Positions 23,175 to 34,374 of a stretch of DNA of 64,000 nt are shown piece by piece. A model generated the notes under the pieces. The model was not told where the DNA came from, searched no databases, and saw nothing but the letters and a program-made list of their open reading frames with translations. Positions within the stretch are counted from its first letter, which is position 1, and every line of letters starts with the position of its first letter. The stretch spans positions 44,873,235-44,937,234 of the forward strand of contig OY755044.1 in assembly GCA_963576565.1 (NCBI GenBank). Direction: 5' to 3'. This stretch comes from Aspidapion aeneum. Its lineage: Eukaryota > Arthropoda > Insecta > Coleoptera > Brentidae. Made by a program: the position numbers and the translations under genes.

Positions 23175-24301
23175 TACGGTCAGCGAAAGCCGAAATCGGC
23201 ACGGGCTTGATTTTTATATTTCCATTAATTTGATTTGGCAAGTGCAGTAACATATATTTTATTTGTGTAAACTTTGTCCACGGTTGAAAAAAATACCAGT
23301 AATACGAATCTCTTTCCAACCAGTGACTTAAGGCTAGAATTTCCTCCACGGCTGCTTTCGAATAATTTTTTTTACCAGTGGGTGGAAAGAGAATCGTGTT
23401 ACTTTCATCTCATCTCTTTCCATTCGGTGGTAGACTAAGGATTCGCTGCGATGTAGCCGAAGCGACCGTAGAAGGAATCCTTACTCTAGCCCAGTCACCA
23501 TATTTTAGTAATAGGGACGTTCGTTACTAGAATGACCTCTGAATTTTAAGTTGTCATATTACCCCGTTTAAGGTAGGTATGTAGGAATATGTCAAATACC
23601 TTTAAGTATACAGGGTTCGTTAACGATCGTTTGGCCATTGAAAAATATGTGAATTGAAGTAAGATCGCTATTTCAATAAATGGCACTAAGAGAGATAAAT
23701 GGTTAGCGCTGTTGTCAAGTAAGCATTTCAAGAAAATGGTTTTCTTTTCGCGATCTAATAACGTTACTCTTACCGGCTGAGTAGGCCAAAAAAATTTAAC
23801 AAAATCCTTAAAATCTCTTGATTTTAATTGCTGTAGCGCCATCTCTTAGATATCATTTGAACACATGGCAAAAGTGTTAAAGGAGGTTACTACACGCACA
23901 AACAAAATATTCCACAAATTCAACTTTATGGATAACAAATTTCTGGGTCTTTATGTGTACCGATTTATTCTCAACCAGAGTTAGAAACCAATACTTTGAA
24001 AAGAATGTACTTAGAAAACTGTGTCATTAGTTACAACAAAAAATAGCTTAATTATAAATTTCCTACTTGCAAATTAAAAAAAAAAGTAGTTGACAATTAA
24101 TTTTTTGTTTATTTCTTCCACTTTTTTATAATTTACAAAATGTGAAAATGCTTAATTTAGGAGCCCTCTTCCTTCGTAATACATTCCGAACTAAATTCAG
24201 TACGAAACGTGGATTGCTTTAAATAATAAAAGCAAAATAGCTTTTTACAAATAATAACAATCACTTCGTACATCCCTACCCCCAAAAATGTTGTCCCCTA
24301 T
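23175..24301. other. Non-coding, nothing recognised
   Basis: A short imperfect inverted pair around 'gaatctctttccaacc' (about 23305-23395) is the only structure seen. No gene. Confidence 0.4.
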
Positions 24302-24842
24302 TAGAGATCTGATCCCTGAAGGGGAGAAAAACTAGAGATATCCCAAAAAAATAACCCCAAAGTTAAATTCGCCCCGCCTGGGAAAACAGAGTCTATTAAA
24401 CTAAAAAACAAAGGAAAAAATCGGCAACACGCTAGAAGCTTACCTTCTGTAATTCTGCAGCAGTCCCAAAATTTCACTGGCGGCACTACCCCTTCTTGTG
24501 ACTGAAATTTCGGTCTTCAACCCGAAAACACGTGTGAATTCTTTTAGTTTTTTGGCGGAAGTGGTTTCTTCATTCCCCTGTCACACACAGGGTGGCGCTT
24601 CAAACTCCCAGCGTAAGCAAAAAAACGCGCATGATTTTAATAAAATGATCAGGTGATCAAAAAGAAAATAACTTTCAACAAAGAGAGAAGTTTTCACCTG
24701 ATCGGAATTTTTCCCAAACAGGACTTTCTTTTTTGAAGGTTTTTGCAGAAAGCCCAAAAATATCAAAACAAATTTTAAGGTTAGGTTTTCCAAAAAATTC
24801 AAAATAAAACAATAAAGAAAAAATAACTGGCAGCATTAAACA
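24302..24842 (-). repeat. 3' LTR of BEL element A
   Basis: 541 bp, same length as the LTR at 30098-30638. I count about 17 substitutions by eye, near 97% identity. On the minus strand it starts TGTTTAATGCTG and ends AGATCTCTA. Confidence 0.9.
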
Positions 24843-24866
24843 TTCCGCCCACCATAAAAATTCCCA
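24843..24866 (-). other. Candidate polypurine tract of element A
   Basis: On the minus strand a purine-rich GGTGGGCGGAA directly precedes the 3' LTR, the expected place for plus-strand priming. Confidence 0.55.
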
Positions 24867-25034
24867 ATTTTTATAGAAAAACCAAAAAACAAAAAAATCA
24901 AAAAAAAATGCTATTCAACCGCCCAAAGGGTCTAAACAATAAATTAGCATTCCTGCAACAATAATTTTATCGCAACAACTATGGACGTCATACTTAAGTT
25001 AATTCAAATAAGCATGATTCACGCTACACAAGGC

Positions 25035-25190
25035 TTTGAAGGTTGGTTACTGGCTGGGTAACGGACATACCTTCACCAAACTACGGTCAAGTAATCCTTT
25101 CGCGGTTTTTACTTTGAAGGTTGGTTACTGGCTGGGTAACGGACATACCTTCACCAAACTACGGTCAAGTAATCCTTTCGCGGTTTTTAC
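25035..25190. repeat. 78-bp tandem duplication at the 3' end of element A pol
   Basis: 'tttgaaggttggttactggc' occurs at 25035 and again at 25113, exactly 78 bp apart. The two units are almost identical by eye. The duplication repeats the codons for the last residues of the integrase end (KTAKGLLDRSLVKV region on the minus strand). Confidence 0.9.
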
Positions 25191-27895
25191 TTGCACGACA
25201 CGGGGAATTCTATCTGGATTCGAGTAAATTTTTTCAATTCTACCGAGTGACCACTTCAATGGGGGTAGGTTTTCATCGGGAGGGGCTGTCAAGGGTTCCA
25301 AAGTGAGGAAATGTCCAGGAGTAAGACTTTGAAAGTCATGAGGATCAGGGCTCATACTACACAATGGTCGACTATTTAAAATAGCCTCAATCTGAACCAA
25401 TACAGTCATCAACTCTTCAAAGGTTAGGATTTGATCCCCCACAATTCTCTTCAGATGAGCTTTCGTGGACTTTACCCCAGACTCATAGAGTCCACCAAAA
25501 TGCGGACTGGCGGGTGGATTAAAACAGCACTTAATCGCTAAAGTCTCAGCAGCTTGCTGACAATAGGATACAAGGACGTTATTTGCCCCAACAAAATTAG
25601 TGCCCTGGTCACTGTAGAGGGCAGCACATCTGCCACGTCTACCAACAAATCGGCGGAGAGCAGCCAAAAATGCATTAGTGGACAAATCAGAAACAGCCTC
25701 CAGGTGAATGGACTTTGTTGGGAAACAAACAAAAATACACACATAAGCCTTTTGACTTTTTACACCACGACGCTTGGTTAACGTGATGGAGAATGGACCC
25801 ATAAAATCTACACTAACATGGGAAAAGGGCTTCACCTGGGACACTCTAAATTTAGGAAGGTCACCCATGAATGGGTGCAATGGTTTGGGATTTACCCTGG
25901 CACAACAAAAACACTTGGAAACAACTCTGTGAATGGCACTTTTTTCACCGACAAAATCCAAAACTGTTGATTTAGGAGGTACTCCAATAAGCGAGGACCT
26001 GGATGTCCATGCTCATTATGGAATTTTTCAATAATCAAAGTGGTAAGCCTATGACTACGAGGCAACAACATGGGGTGTTTCACGTCATATGCTAAATCAG
26101 TGTGACGTAATCTACCGCCCACCCTGAGAACACCATGGGAATCAAGAAAAGGAGCCAACTTTCGAAGAGGCTTAGCACAACTCTCATCCTTACATATCCT
26201 TTTCAAATCTTCAAAAAAAAACTACTTGTTGTACAACTCGCACAACAACTAAAGTAGCATAATAAAGATCTGCCTCATTGAGGGCTTTAGTAGGAAAAGA
26301 TAAAGAAGGAACTTTTTTCACTCGGAAAGGTGTCAAACAAAAGGCAGCAATGCCCAAGATTTTACGTAAAGATGAGTACTTAGTGAGTAACAGCTTCATC
26401 AAGGGGTATTTCTGTCACAAAAACAAAACGATTTTCCTCAGGGGGTAGATCAGCACCAAACGCATCAATTTTATGGTTCATAGGCCATGTTTCACTAGAC
26501 TGGGCCAACCAGGATGGTCCAGTACACCAAAGAGGATGGTCTATCAATTGACCAGGAAGTAAGCTCCGGGATAAGCAATCAGCTGAGTGCTCCTTACCAT
26601 TTACATGGTACCAACAGCTGGGGGAAACTTTCTCTTGAATAGTCGTTACACGATTGGCTACAAAAACCTTTCGTTTTGATGGACACGATTTTATCCAAGC
26701 CAGGGTAACGCTGGAGTCAGACCAAGCAAAAATCTTATCAATCGGGATGCAATCAAGATGATTGCCAACAAACTCCAATAGCTCTGCCAACAATACAGCA
26801 GCACACAATTCTACGCGTGGAATAGAAATACTTTTCAAAGGGCACACCCTACTTTCCCACACAAAAGGGAGATAGAAATATTTCCATCCAACTCAATTTG
26901 TCGAATATATACTGCACACCATATGCACACATTGAGGCGTCACAAAAGCCATGCAATTCAGTGGTGACAGCATTTTGCTTCACAACATAACGAGGTATTG
27001 ATATCGAAGATAATAATGGTAGTTGCGACACATAGAGTTGCCACTGTGCAACAATATCACTGGAGGGGGTATCATCCCATGAAAGACCCTGGACCCACAA
27101 ACGTTGCATTAAACACTTAGCAACCAAAACAACTGGGGCTAGGAACCCGAGTGGATCATATATCCTTGCAATCTCTGAGATAATGTTTCTCTTGGTACAA
27201 GGTCTTTCCATGGGCATCACATCATAACAAAACGAATCATATTTTGGACATCATTTTACCACCTTCACAACTGGGTGGTGTGGAACAAAATATGAATGGA
27301 AGTCAGGGTTAGAATTGTCCAATTTCAGAAGCCCCTGGTCTAGGTAATCCTGAACAAATTCTTTGTACACACTATACAAAGCAGGATTCCTCAATAATCG
27401 GTTTTCCATCATATTGAATCTACGCAATGCTTGACCTTTAGAGTCACCAAGTTCTTGTCGAGGCTCTCTGAAAGGTAAACGAACAACATATCTGCCAAAC
27501 TCAGTTCCAGAATGAGTGGCAGCAAACAATTTTCCACACAAGTCCTCATCAGAGGGAAGAGGGATTTTTGCAGGGGTCGATTCTAGTTCCCAAAACTTTT
27601 GTAAGGTACTATCCAATCCAGATTCTATAGGGGAAGACACTAAGGTCAACAAACTAATGGGTTTTTGAGTTTTACGAGGACCATCAAAACCACCAAGGAG
27701 TATCCAACCAAATATTAAATTAATGGCACAAGGTCCTCCATTTTCTCCTTTTTTAAAGCCAGGCACAAGCATCTGACCAAACAAATCAACACCAATCAAA
27801 AGGTCTACACTACTAGGTTGTCCAAAATTAGGATCTGCAAAATCTAAATCTTTTAGGTATGGTTCCACAACTTTTAGGAATAAGAATGGCATCAC
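25113..27895 (-). pseudogene. BEL element A pol remnant: RT core deleted, RNase H and shortened integrase
   Basis: Read from the right: the frame at 27895-27251 has VDLLIGVDLFGQM (post-protease segment), FGRYVVRLPFR and ENRLLRNPALYSVYKEF, the linker that precedes BEL reverse transcriptases. It ends just after YFVPHHP, and the next frame (27220-26849) begins in the thumb with ISEIARIYDPLGFLAP. So motifs A-D, including the YIDD box, are missing. By comparison with element B about 0.6 kb is gone. RNase H follows: GFCDAS, then PRVELCAAVLLAELL and WSDSSVTLAWI (frame 26862-26380). Integrase occupies 26206-25125: the zinc region, then VDFMGPF, SDQGTNF and GGLYESGVKS giving the D, D and E residues. 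The integrase C-terminal part is shortened, passing from LEPLTAPPDENL straight to PPLKWSLGRI. Several frame changes break the polyprotein. Confidence 0.85.
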
Positions 27896-29571
27896 AGGAA
27901 AACAAACTATCAGGAAACTTGGCGGAGCCTATTTTCAATGTAACATTGCCATATGAAGTACTAGAAATCATGCCATTTATTCCCTCAATAGGAGTTCTAT
28001 TCGGAGCTACTTTAAGTCCTAACCTCTCAGCCAAAGAGACAGTTACAAAGGACACTTCACTAGCAGAATCTAAAATTGCCCGACAAGACACAAACTTGTT
28101 GTGGGCATCTAACACTAAAACTTGGGCAGTTGCAAAAAGCACAGGTCTCCTCTTACGAGGTTCAAAATGGTTGCTACTGGGTGTAGCGGTACACATTGCC
28201 TGTTTGGCACCTTCACTATTAGGTATGTGGGGGCTCTCCCCTGGACAATCATCTAGAAACACAGGTCTCCTCTTACGAGGTTTAAAATGGTTGCTACTGG
28301 GTGTAGCGGTACACAATGCCTGTTTGGCACCCTCACTATCAGGTATACGTGGGGTCTCCCCCGGACAATCAACTTGGTGGCTCGGAGAGCTTTTCACAAA
28401 GTGCAACAGGGAATGGTGAAGACCCTGGCACTGACGACACGTGCCATTTGTAGGGCATTGAGATACACCATGTTTGCCAAAGCAGTTAAAACACAATCGT
28501 TCACGCTTAACAAATTGATGGCGCTGACCTACTTCTAATTCCAGAAATCTGGTACACTTCACAAGGGGATGGTAGGGCTGTTGCTGGCAATAAACACAAC
28601 ATTTATTACCAGACTGGCCTGTTCCAGTCAATAACACAGGATAGGGTGGTTTGCCACCCTTCCTAGGGGGTAGAGGAGGTGAAACCTCCTTCGGCTTATT
28701 CAAAAGAGAACTATTTACCAAAGCCCGACAATTTTTCTCTAAGAATTTAAGCAAATCTTTATAGGACGGGATTTCCTTATCACTATACTCAATCTCGAAC
28801 TGAGTTTTCAATGGGGTATCAACTTTTTGCAAAAGAAGAATCATTTTAGCAAAATCTAAAAGGTCTACATCATCATAGTTTGACAAAGCTTCCAAATTTT
28901 CCCGGAAAGTGGACAACAATAACCTTAAATCATGTGGGTTGCTCGATTTTGCAGAAGGGGCTTGACAAATAGACGTCCAATAATTTGTTATCAAAAGTCT
29001 TTTATTATTAAAGCGTCTAATCATCGCATCGAAGGCTACTCGATAATTATCTGAGGTTAGCGGTATGTTCCTAATTACAGATGCAGCCTCTCCCACCAGA
29101 GTGGTATTTAAGGCTTGAAATTTAGCTATTTCACTCTGTCAGCTTTATTGTGGACAAGTGACTTAAACATATCAAAAAAGGTGGGCCATTTTTTAAGATT
29201 ACCGTCAAGATGGGGTACCTCTATTCTTTTAATTTTAAGACCCCTGTCCACATTTACCAGGGAATGGTTCAAAATTGTCTGTGAGGCATCTTGGTAATCC
29301 TCCAAATCGATCTAATTGTGTATTTCATTTCATCAAATTCCTGCACTAAAGTTTCCTGACTTTCTTGTATCTGATCACTACTATTCAACCTTATAATTTC
29401 AAAATGCAATGCATCGAAGTGACTTACCAGAGAAGGCACATCTTCCCATCTGGGTTTTAACTTTTTTGCCTTCTCTGCATTGCCCTGGGCTTCGACGGCT
29501 CTATTATAAGTTGTTTTTAATTTATTAAAAACGCTATTTTGTTGTTTTTTCAAAACTTTTATGTCAGACAT
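27860..29571 (-). pseudogene. BEL element A gag and protease
   Basis: Starts with MSDIKVLKKQQNSVFNKLK at 29571. The coiled N-terminal part (to about 29270) is separated by frame changes from the main frame (29096-27828), which starts in the DUF1759-type capsid region (NIPLTSDNYRVAFDAMIRRF). Nucleocapsid cysteines follow: CVYCQQQPYHP and later CFNCFGKHGVSQC, then CRQCQGLHH. The linker holds a 120-bp duplication. Protease follows with an AILDSASEVSFV active-site segment (DSA in place of the usual DSG or DTG) and NRTPIEGINGM. The frame ends just before the pol frame, with overlap at 27895-27828. Gag packages the RNA and the protease would mature the polyprotein. Frame breaks make this copy defective. 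Confidence 0.85.
28141..28380. repeat. 120-bp tandem duplication in element A gag-protease linker
   Basis: 'acaggtctcctcttacgagg' starts at 28141 and again at 28261. The period is exactly 120 bp (40 codons), so the frame is kept. On the minus strand each unit encodes a CPGE-x-P-x-IP-x-SEGAKQA block followed by ATPSSNHF and RKRRPV. Confidence 0.92.
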
Positions 29572-30097
29572 GACAAAGCGGTTTTTATCAGATACAAAAA
29601 AGTAGGTTTTTTGGCGACAAATCCGCTATCAACACCCGGGTACGGTTCGCTAAGAACGCGGCAACAATCTCGCGCTTAACGAAGGTAAATTTCGACGGTT
29701 TTCACACAAACAAATTCGAAACCCGACGAATAATCAACAATTTTCTAACCTCGGAGGTAAACAAAACATCACGTGAAGTTGTGAGGTAAGAACACACAAA
29801 CGTCAATGAAATGTCAGCCAGCAAGAAAAAGAACGGGGGGGCCCGGGCCGCTGCCAAATGTGGAACGGGGTTTTTTTTATCGCCGCACGAGGTCATAAAC
29901 CAAACTCAGGGCAACCAACCTTCAAAACCATGCGGACTCTAAAAAAAAACCGGTACAAAAACAACAATGTCCGAATCTGGCAAAAAAACGATAAAATGTG
30001 ATTGCTGCAAAAAAAATATAAAATTACCAATTTTTTAACAAAAAAAACTGTAAAAACCAAAGGGCTTTTTCAAAACATAAGGGTCTGAAGGACCAAA
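29572..30097 (-). other. 5' leader of BEL element A with candidate primer-binding site
   Basis: Between 5' LTR and gag. Immediately inside the LTR, on the minus strand at 30097-30080, lies TTTGGTCCTTCAGACCC, the place and general look of a tRNA primer-binding site. The rest is non-coding. Confidence 0.5.
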
Positions 30098-30638
30098 TAG
30101 AGATCTGAGCCCTGATGGGGAGAAAAACTAGAGATATCCCAAAAAAATAACCCCAAAGTTAAATTCGCCCCGCCTGGGAAAACAGAGTCTATTAAACTAA
30201 AAAACAAAGGAAAAAATCGGCAACACGCTAGAAGCTTACCTTCTGTAATTCTGCAGCAGTCCCAAAATTTCACTGGCGGTGCCGCCCCTTCTTGCGACTG
30301 GAATTTCGGTCTTCAACCCGAAAACACGTGTGACTTCTTTTAGTTTTTTGGCGGAAGTGGTTTCTTCATTCCCCTGTCACACACAGGGTGGCGCTTCAAA
30401 CTCCCAGCGTGAGCAAAAAAACGCGCATGATTTTAATAAAATGATCAGGTGATTAAAAAGAAAATAACTTTCAACAAAGAGAGAAATTATTACCTGATCG
30501 GAATTTTTCCCAAACAGGACTTTCTTTTTTGAAGGTTTTTGCAGAAAGCCCAAAAATATCAAAACAATCTTTAAGGTTAGGTTTTCCAAAAAATTCAAAA
30601 TAAGACAATAAAGAAAAAATAACTGGCAGCATTAAACA
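30098..30638 (-). repeat. 5' LTR of BEL element A
   Basis: 541 bp, collinear without gaps with 24302-24842. Begins TGTTTAATGCTG on the minus strand. Confidence 0.9.
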
Positions 30639-31929
30639 CGTATTCTGTTTCCTGGATAGTGTATGGTGACTTTGAGCAACTTGACTTCGTGAGCCGCCGC
30701 CAGGAGATAGAACGGCACAAGAATTTCACAAAACACACTTGAACGGCATTTGGGCGCGACTTTAATAAAAGGGCAAGGTTATTGTGCAAGAAAAAATTAT
30801 AAAAAAATTGAATTTTTCTCGATTTAATGTTTCCTGATTAAAGCTAAAATAACGAAATAAATAATAATTACTATTTCTTTGTCTTTTAAAAGTGGATATC
30901 TTACTGTAATTGCTCCTGTTTAGTAATAAAAAACTATTAATTAATTTTGAGTCACAGCGGTAAACGCTCCTGAATATGCTCGTCTTTGGTCCCTCACTGA
31001 CTTCTTGCTTTCCATAAGTTCATCATTTTTTATGCGCTTTTCATAAAGGCTAAACGTTCGAAGTCGAGCCCTGTATATATAGGTCATACCCATGCATTCA
31101 TACATATTTGACAAAAATGTAAGGTAACAACTTTTTTATACGACTGTCTTGTAAAAGGGGGTTTTGCGCACGGAGAACACGATCTGAAAATGGCATTTTG
31201 CGCACGCTGTGTGCAAAACGTTTTGCTTACGCTTATGTCATTTTTGCGCATGCCTATGTCATTTCTGCATACGGGTCTCTCGTGATTGTGATTTTTGTTG
31301 TTGTCACCCATCAATATAAGTTGGCTTAGTTCCGTAGCAACCATCACTGCTCGTATGTTTTGTTGATAAGATACGTCAAAAAATTGTTGAATTTTTAAAG
31401 TTTTGTTGTAAAAATGTCGGAAATAAAAACAAGTTTAATTAAAATTTGATTTTTCTTTCTTTATTAGCAGTCGTATAAAAAATATTGTAAAAAACTTGTT
31501 TGAAAACCTCTTTGCACACTTCCTCGACTTGTAGACCTTGCCTTCGGCTCGGTCTACCAAACTGTCTCGATCGTGTGCAAAGAGTCGTTTTCAAACCTTG
31601 TTGTTTAAATAACTATTATTTCTTTTCTAAAAATTAGTTTATCGGGTGAAAATTTATCAAATTGTGGATTAAATTTGTAGTTTTCCTAAAATTCTTTGTG
31701 CAGATTTATTGTGGACACCATGAAGAGTGTTTAATGGCACCTATAAACCACTCTTAACTTTATTAACAAACTATAAACACAAATAAAACCTATTGAATGG
31801 CACTTTACTTTTCCCGGACATTCGTTCTACAAACCGCACCTGTTTTACGTGAATTATTTCCCACTTTTTACACGACAACCGCAAAACACCGTGAAATGTA
31901 AATAAACAGGAATATAGCATGCACCCACA
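30639..31929. other. Non-coding, nothing recognised
   Basis: Words such as 'tttgcgcacg' and 'tttttgcgcatgcctatgtc' recur at 31160-31275. No gene supported. Confidence 0.4.
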
Positions 31930-32690
31930 CAGCAGATGTGTGTACGGCTCTGGTACAAAATAGCGCAGGACAAAATGGCGCGGACAAAACAGCGCGGGAC
32001 AAAATAGCGCAGGACAAAATAGCGCAAGACAAAACAGCGCAGGACAAAATAGCGCGGGACAAAATAGCGCAGGACAAAATAGCGTAAATAGCGCAAAATA
32101 GTGCAGATCTTAAAAAGATACTAAAAAAATAACCTAACCTTACTTGGTTAGTTTAATATACTAAAACCTTACCTGCAGACATAACCTGACCTGATTATGT
32201 TAGTATACTAAAAAATAAACTAATCTGGTTGGTTAGGTTGGGCCTAATATATTAAAACCTAACCTGCAGACCTTACCTGACCTGGTTAGGGTAGTTTTGT
32301 TTATGTTATTATTATTCTTACGGCAGTGGTACAAAATAGCGCAGGTCCAAATCGCGCTTACTAAATCGCGCAGGTAATAATAGTGCATGACCAAAATATT
32401 GCAAGCTTTAAAAGCGCATTACTGAAATAGTGAAGGCCTAACCTTATCAATCAAATTACCCCAGCCGAAGTGGACCAGGGGCCGTGGATAGGTTAGATTG
32501 GGATACTAACCTAACCTATCCTCGGCTCCTGATCCACTTCAGCTGGACAGGGCAAATCGGCAAATCGACTTGGGATTTTTTAGCGTGCGTCATTTTGTCC
32601 TGCGCTATTTTGTCCTGCGCTATTTTATCCTGCGCTATTTTGTCCACGCTGTTTTCTCCTGCGCTATTTTATACCAGAGCCGTGTCTACG
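31930..32690. mobile_element. Foldback element with minisatellite arms (ACAAAATAGCGCAGG)n
   Basis: The left arm (31950-32097) is a 15-bp minisatellite 'caggacaaaatagcg' with about nine units, preceded by 'gtacggctctggta'. The right arm (about 32580-32683) has the same units inverted ('cctgcgctattttgt'), followed by 'taccagagccgtgtctac'. Between them lie 'aacctaacct' words and a further half-unit group at 32333-32420. Long R/Y/F-rich frames here arise from the 15-bp period. Confidence 0.8.
32461..32546. repeat. Perfect-looking hairpin, ~36-bp stem
   Basis: 'ccagccgaagtggaccaggg' with 'gccgtggataggttag' is followed at 32509 by its near-perfect reverse complement ending 'gatccacttcagctgg'. The loop is about 14 bp. 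Confidence 0.8.
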
Positions 32691-33076
32691 TGCCAAAATA
32701 CACACATGCGCAATTTGCGTCTGCGAATTTAAATTTGTCATTGTTTCCAAAGCAATGCTTCACGAATTTTTGGACCAGTATTAGGTATTTGGAATACGTA
32801 TATGGTCGGAAAAATACCTACCTACTAGATTTGTTTGTTTTTTAGCGCTTGCTCGTTAAAATTTGCAAAATCATATCCGCTACCAAACATCACGATTTGT
32901 TCGTGATTGTTAAAAAAACAGTATTGAAATTGTTTTATTTATTGATCATTTCGGCTGATTTTCTACTCAAAAACTTCTTTCCCATGGTGATTCACAAGAT
33001 GCTAGTTATCTTATTAGGTAGGTAAGATTATTGTTTATCTACATGGTTTGAATCCTGTTTTGTTCCCTTCTAATTA
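32691..33076. other. Non-coding, nothing recognised
   Basis: No supported feature. Confidence 0.4.
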
Positions 33077-33822
33077 GGTAGGGGAGAGCGGGAAAGACGA
33101 CGATGTTAAAAATTAAAGCTTCCTAGAAAATATCCAAACTCGGTTTTGATTAAAAAACTTCTTTTAATTGTTAGATAGATGTATTGGTTTACAATCAAAT
33201 TTGCAAAAAGACAAAAAAATTTAAACCTTAAAAATTTACACAACAAAAAACTTAAACAAAAATCATTTTCGTCATCTTGTCCCACTAGCAGGGTAAGTTG
33301 ACGAGCCTATTGGGGCAAGATGACGACTAGGCGCATAGGTCACCAATGAACGTCCCCTTCTTTCCATGCGAAGTGCACGCCTCATGCCCCCAACCCTCGC
33401 ACCTTCCACATTTAATTCAGTCCGCTACTGGAGGTTCAATCCATGGTTCCTGGTACCCCGAACAAAAATATTTTCGTTGTTTTTTTTGTTTCTGCTAGGT
33501 TTTGGTTAAAATCATTAAAAAGTTTCTTTTTACCTTTTAAGACTTGGCCATGGGTTTTCAAAAAACGACCAAAGATGGTCATTTACATGTTCTTATATTG
33601 AAAATATAATAGATAACTTCCTAGTTACTAACAAATATTACTCTTCCTTAGATTTTTCCACAAAAGATTATTTTTCGGCATAAAATTTCATAAGCGATCA
33701 CTCGAATTATAGGATATGAGCCACACACCATAAAACTTTGAATTTAAAGAGTTTGATAAAATTGAGTTCGAGTTTGTTAATTTTCGACGTACGTTCGTCA
33801 TCCTGCCCCGCTCTCTCTTACC
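33077..33822. mobile_element. TIR element with GGTAGGGGAGAGCGGG termini
   Basis: 'ggtaggggagagcgggaaag' at 33077 matches the reverse complement of the right end (33793-33822, 'cgtcatcctgccccgctctc' then 'tcttacc'), with 'gacgacg' or 'gatgacg' following inside. A partial internal repeat 'cgtcatcttgtccc' and 'ggggcaagatgacg' lies at 33270-33335. The element is 746 bp without coding capacity. Such GGGGAGAG(C/T)GGGGCAAGATGACG-type ends are common in insect non-autonomous elements. Confidence 0.7.
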
Positions 33823-34374
33823 TTTTACTTTTACAAAAAACTGATTTTAAAAAACATTTTTTAAATTCTTTATGTGTTTAAGGAGCAAAAATGTTCAAAG
33901 CATAGCGCCAAAACTTAAAGTTAGCCGAAATTAAATATTTTATACAGAGTCTTCAGTCTGTATCAAAATTCTGGGTTTATCTAAAATTTGTTCTGTCAAT
34001 ACACTTTAATTTCCTTATCACTTAATCCCTAAAACTACATCTCATTCCTATTGGATGTCAAACAACAACACCTTTAACCGCCAACCCATATACATCAGAG
34101 ATAGGAAAGTGATAAGCCGCGTACCGAGAACGGCTCGGCCAATAAAAACGATTTGAAAGGATGACGTGTCGAAATTTTACCGACAATAGAAATCAAATAT
34201 TTCAAAATGGATTCAAGTTGGCATTCGACATGGTGATAGTAACAAAAGTATTGTATTACTCGCAATTTGCTTTACTGCAGCTTTATCAAGTACCTTCTTC
34301 CAAAAGCAAGCAATCTTCTACCAATTTCAGTCTAAAATCAAAGAAATTCTTTAGCACAGAGAACTTAAAGAAGC
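33823..34374. other. Non-coding, nothing recognised
   Basis: No supported feature. Confidence 0.4.

Larger units (their letters stand above)
24302..30638 (-). mobile_element. BEL/Pao LTR retrotransposon A (complete LTR to LTR, internally deleted)
   Basis: A 6337-bp element on the minus strand bounded by two 541-bp LTRs. In order it holds a 5' LTR, a primer-binding region, gag, protease, RNase H, integrase, a purine-rich tract and a 3' LTR. Flanking 5-mers are 'cctat' (24297-24301) and 'cgtat' (30639-30643), an imperfect candidate target-site duplication for a family that normally makes 5 bp. Gag with nucleocapsid zinc knuckles, protease before reverse transcriptase, and integrase last identify BEL/Pao. 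The reverse transcriptase palm is deleted, several frameshifts are present and the integrase is shortened, so the copy cannot be autonomous. Confidence 0.9.

Noticed and set aside
27859..28538. Plus-strand frames of 186 and 83 codons across element A
   Set aside because: Antisense shadow of the minus-strand gag and protease.
31854..32096. RYFVLRYF-repeat frame, possible repeat protein
   Set aside because: Product of the 15-bp minisatellite, five codons per unit; all three frames give similar repeats.
32110..32520. Interstitial insect telomere repeat (CCTAA)n
   Set aside because: Only isolated 'aacctaacct' words occur, mixed with other sequence; no run of (TTAGG)n.
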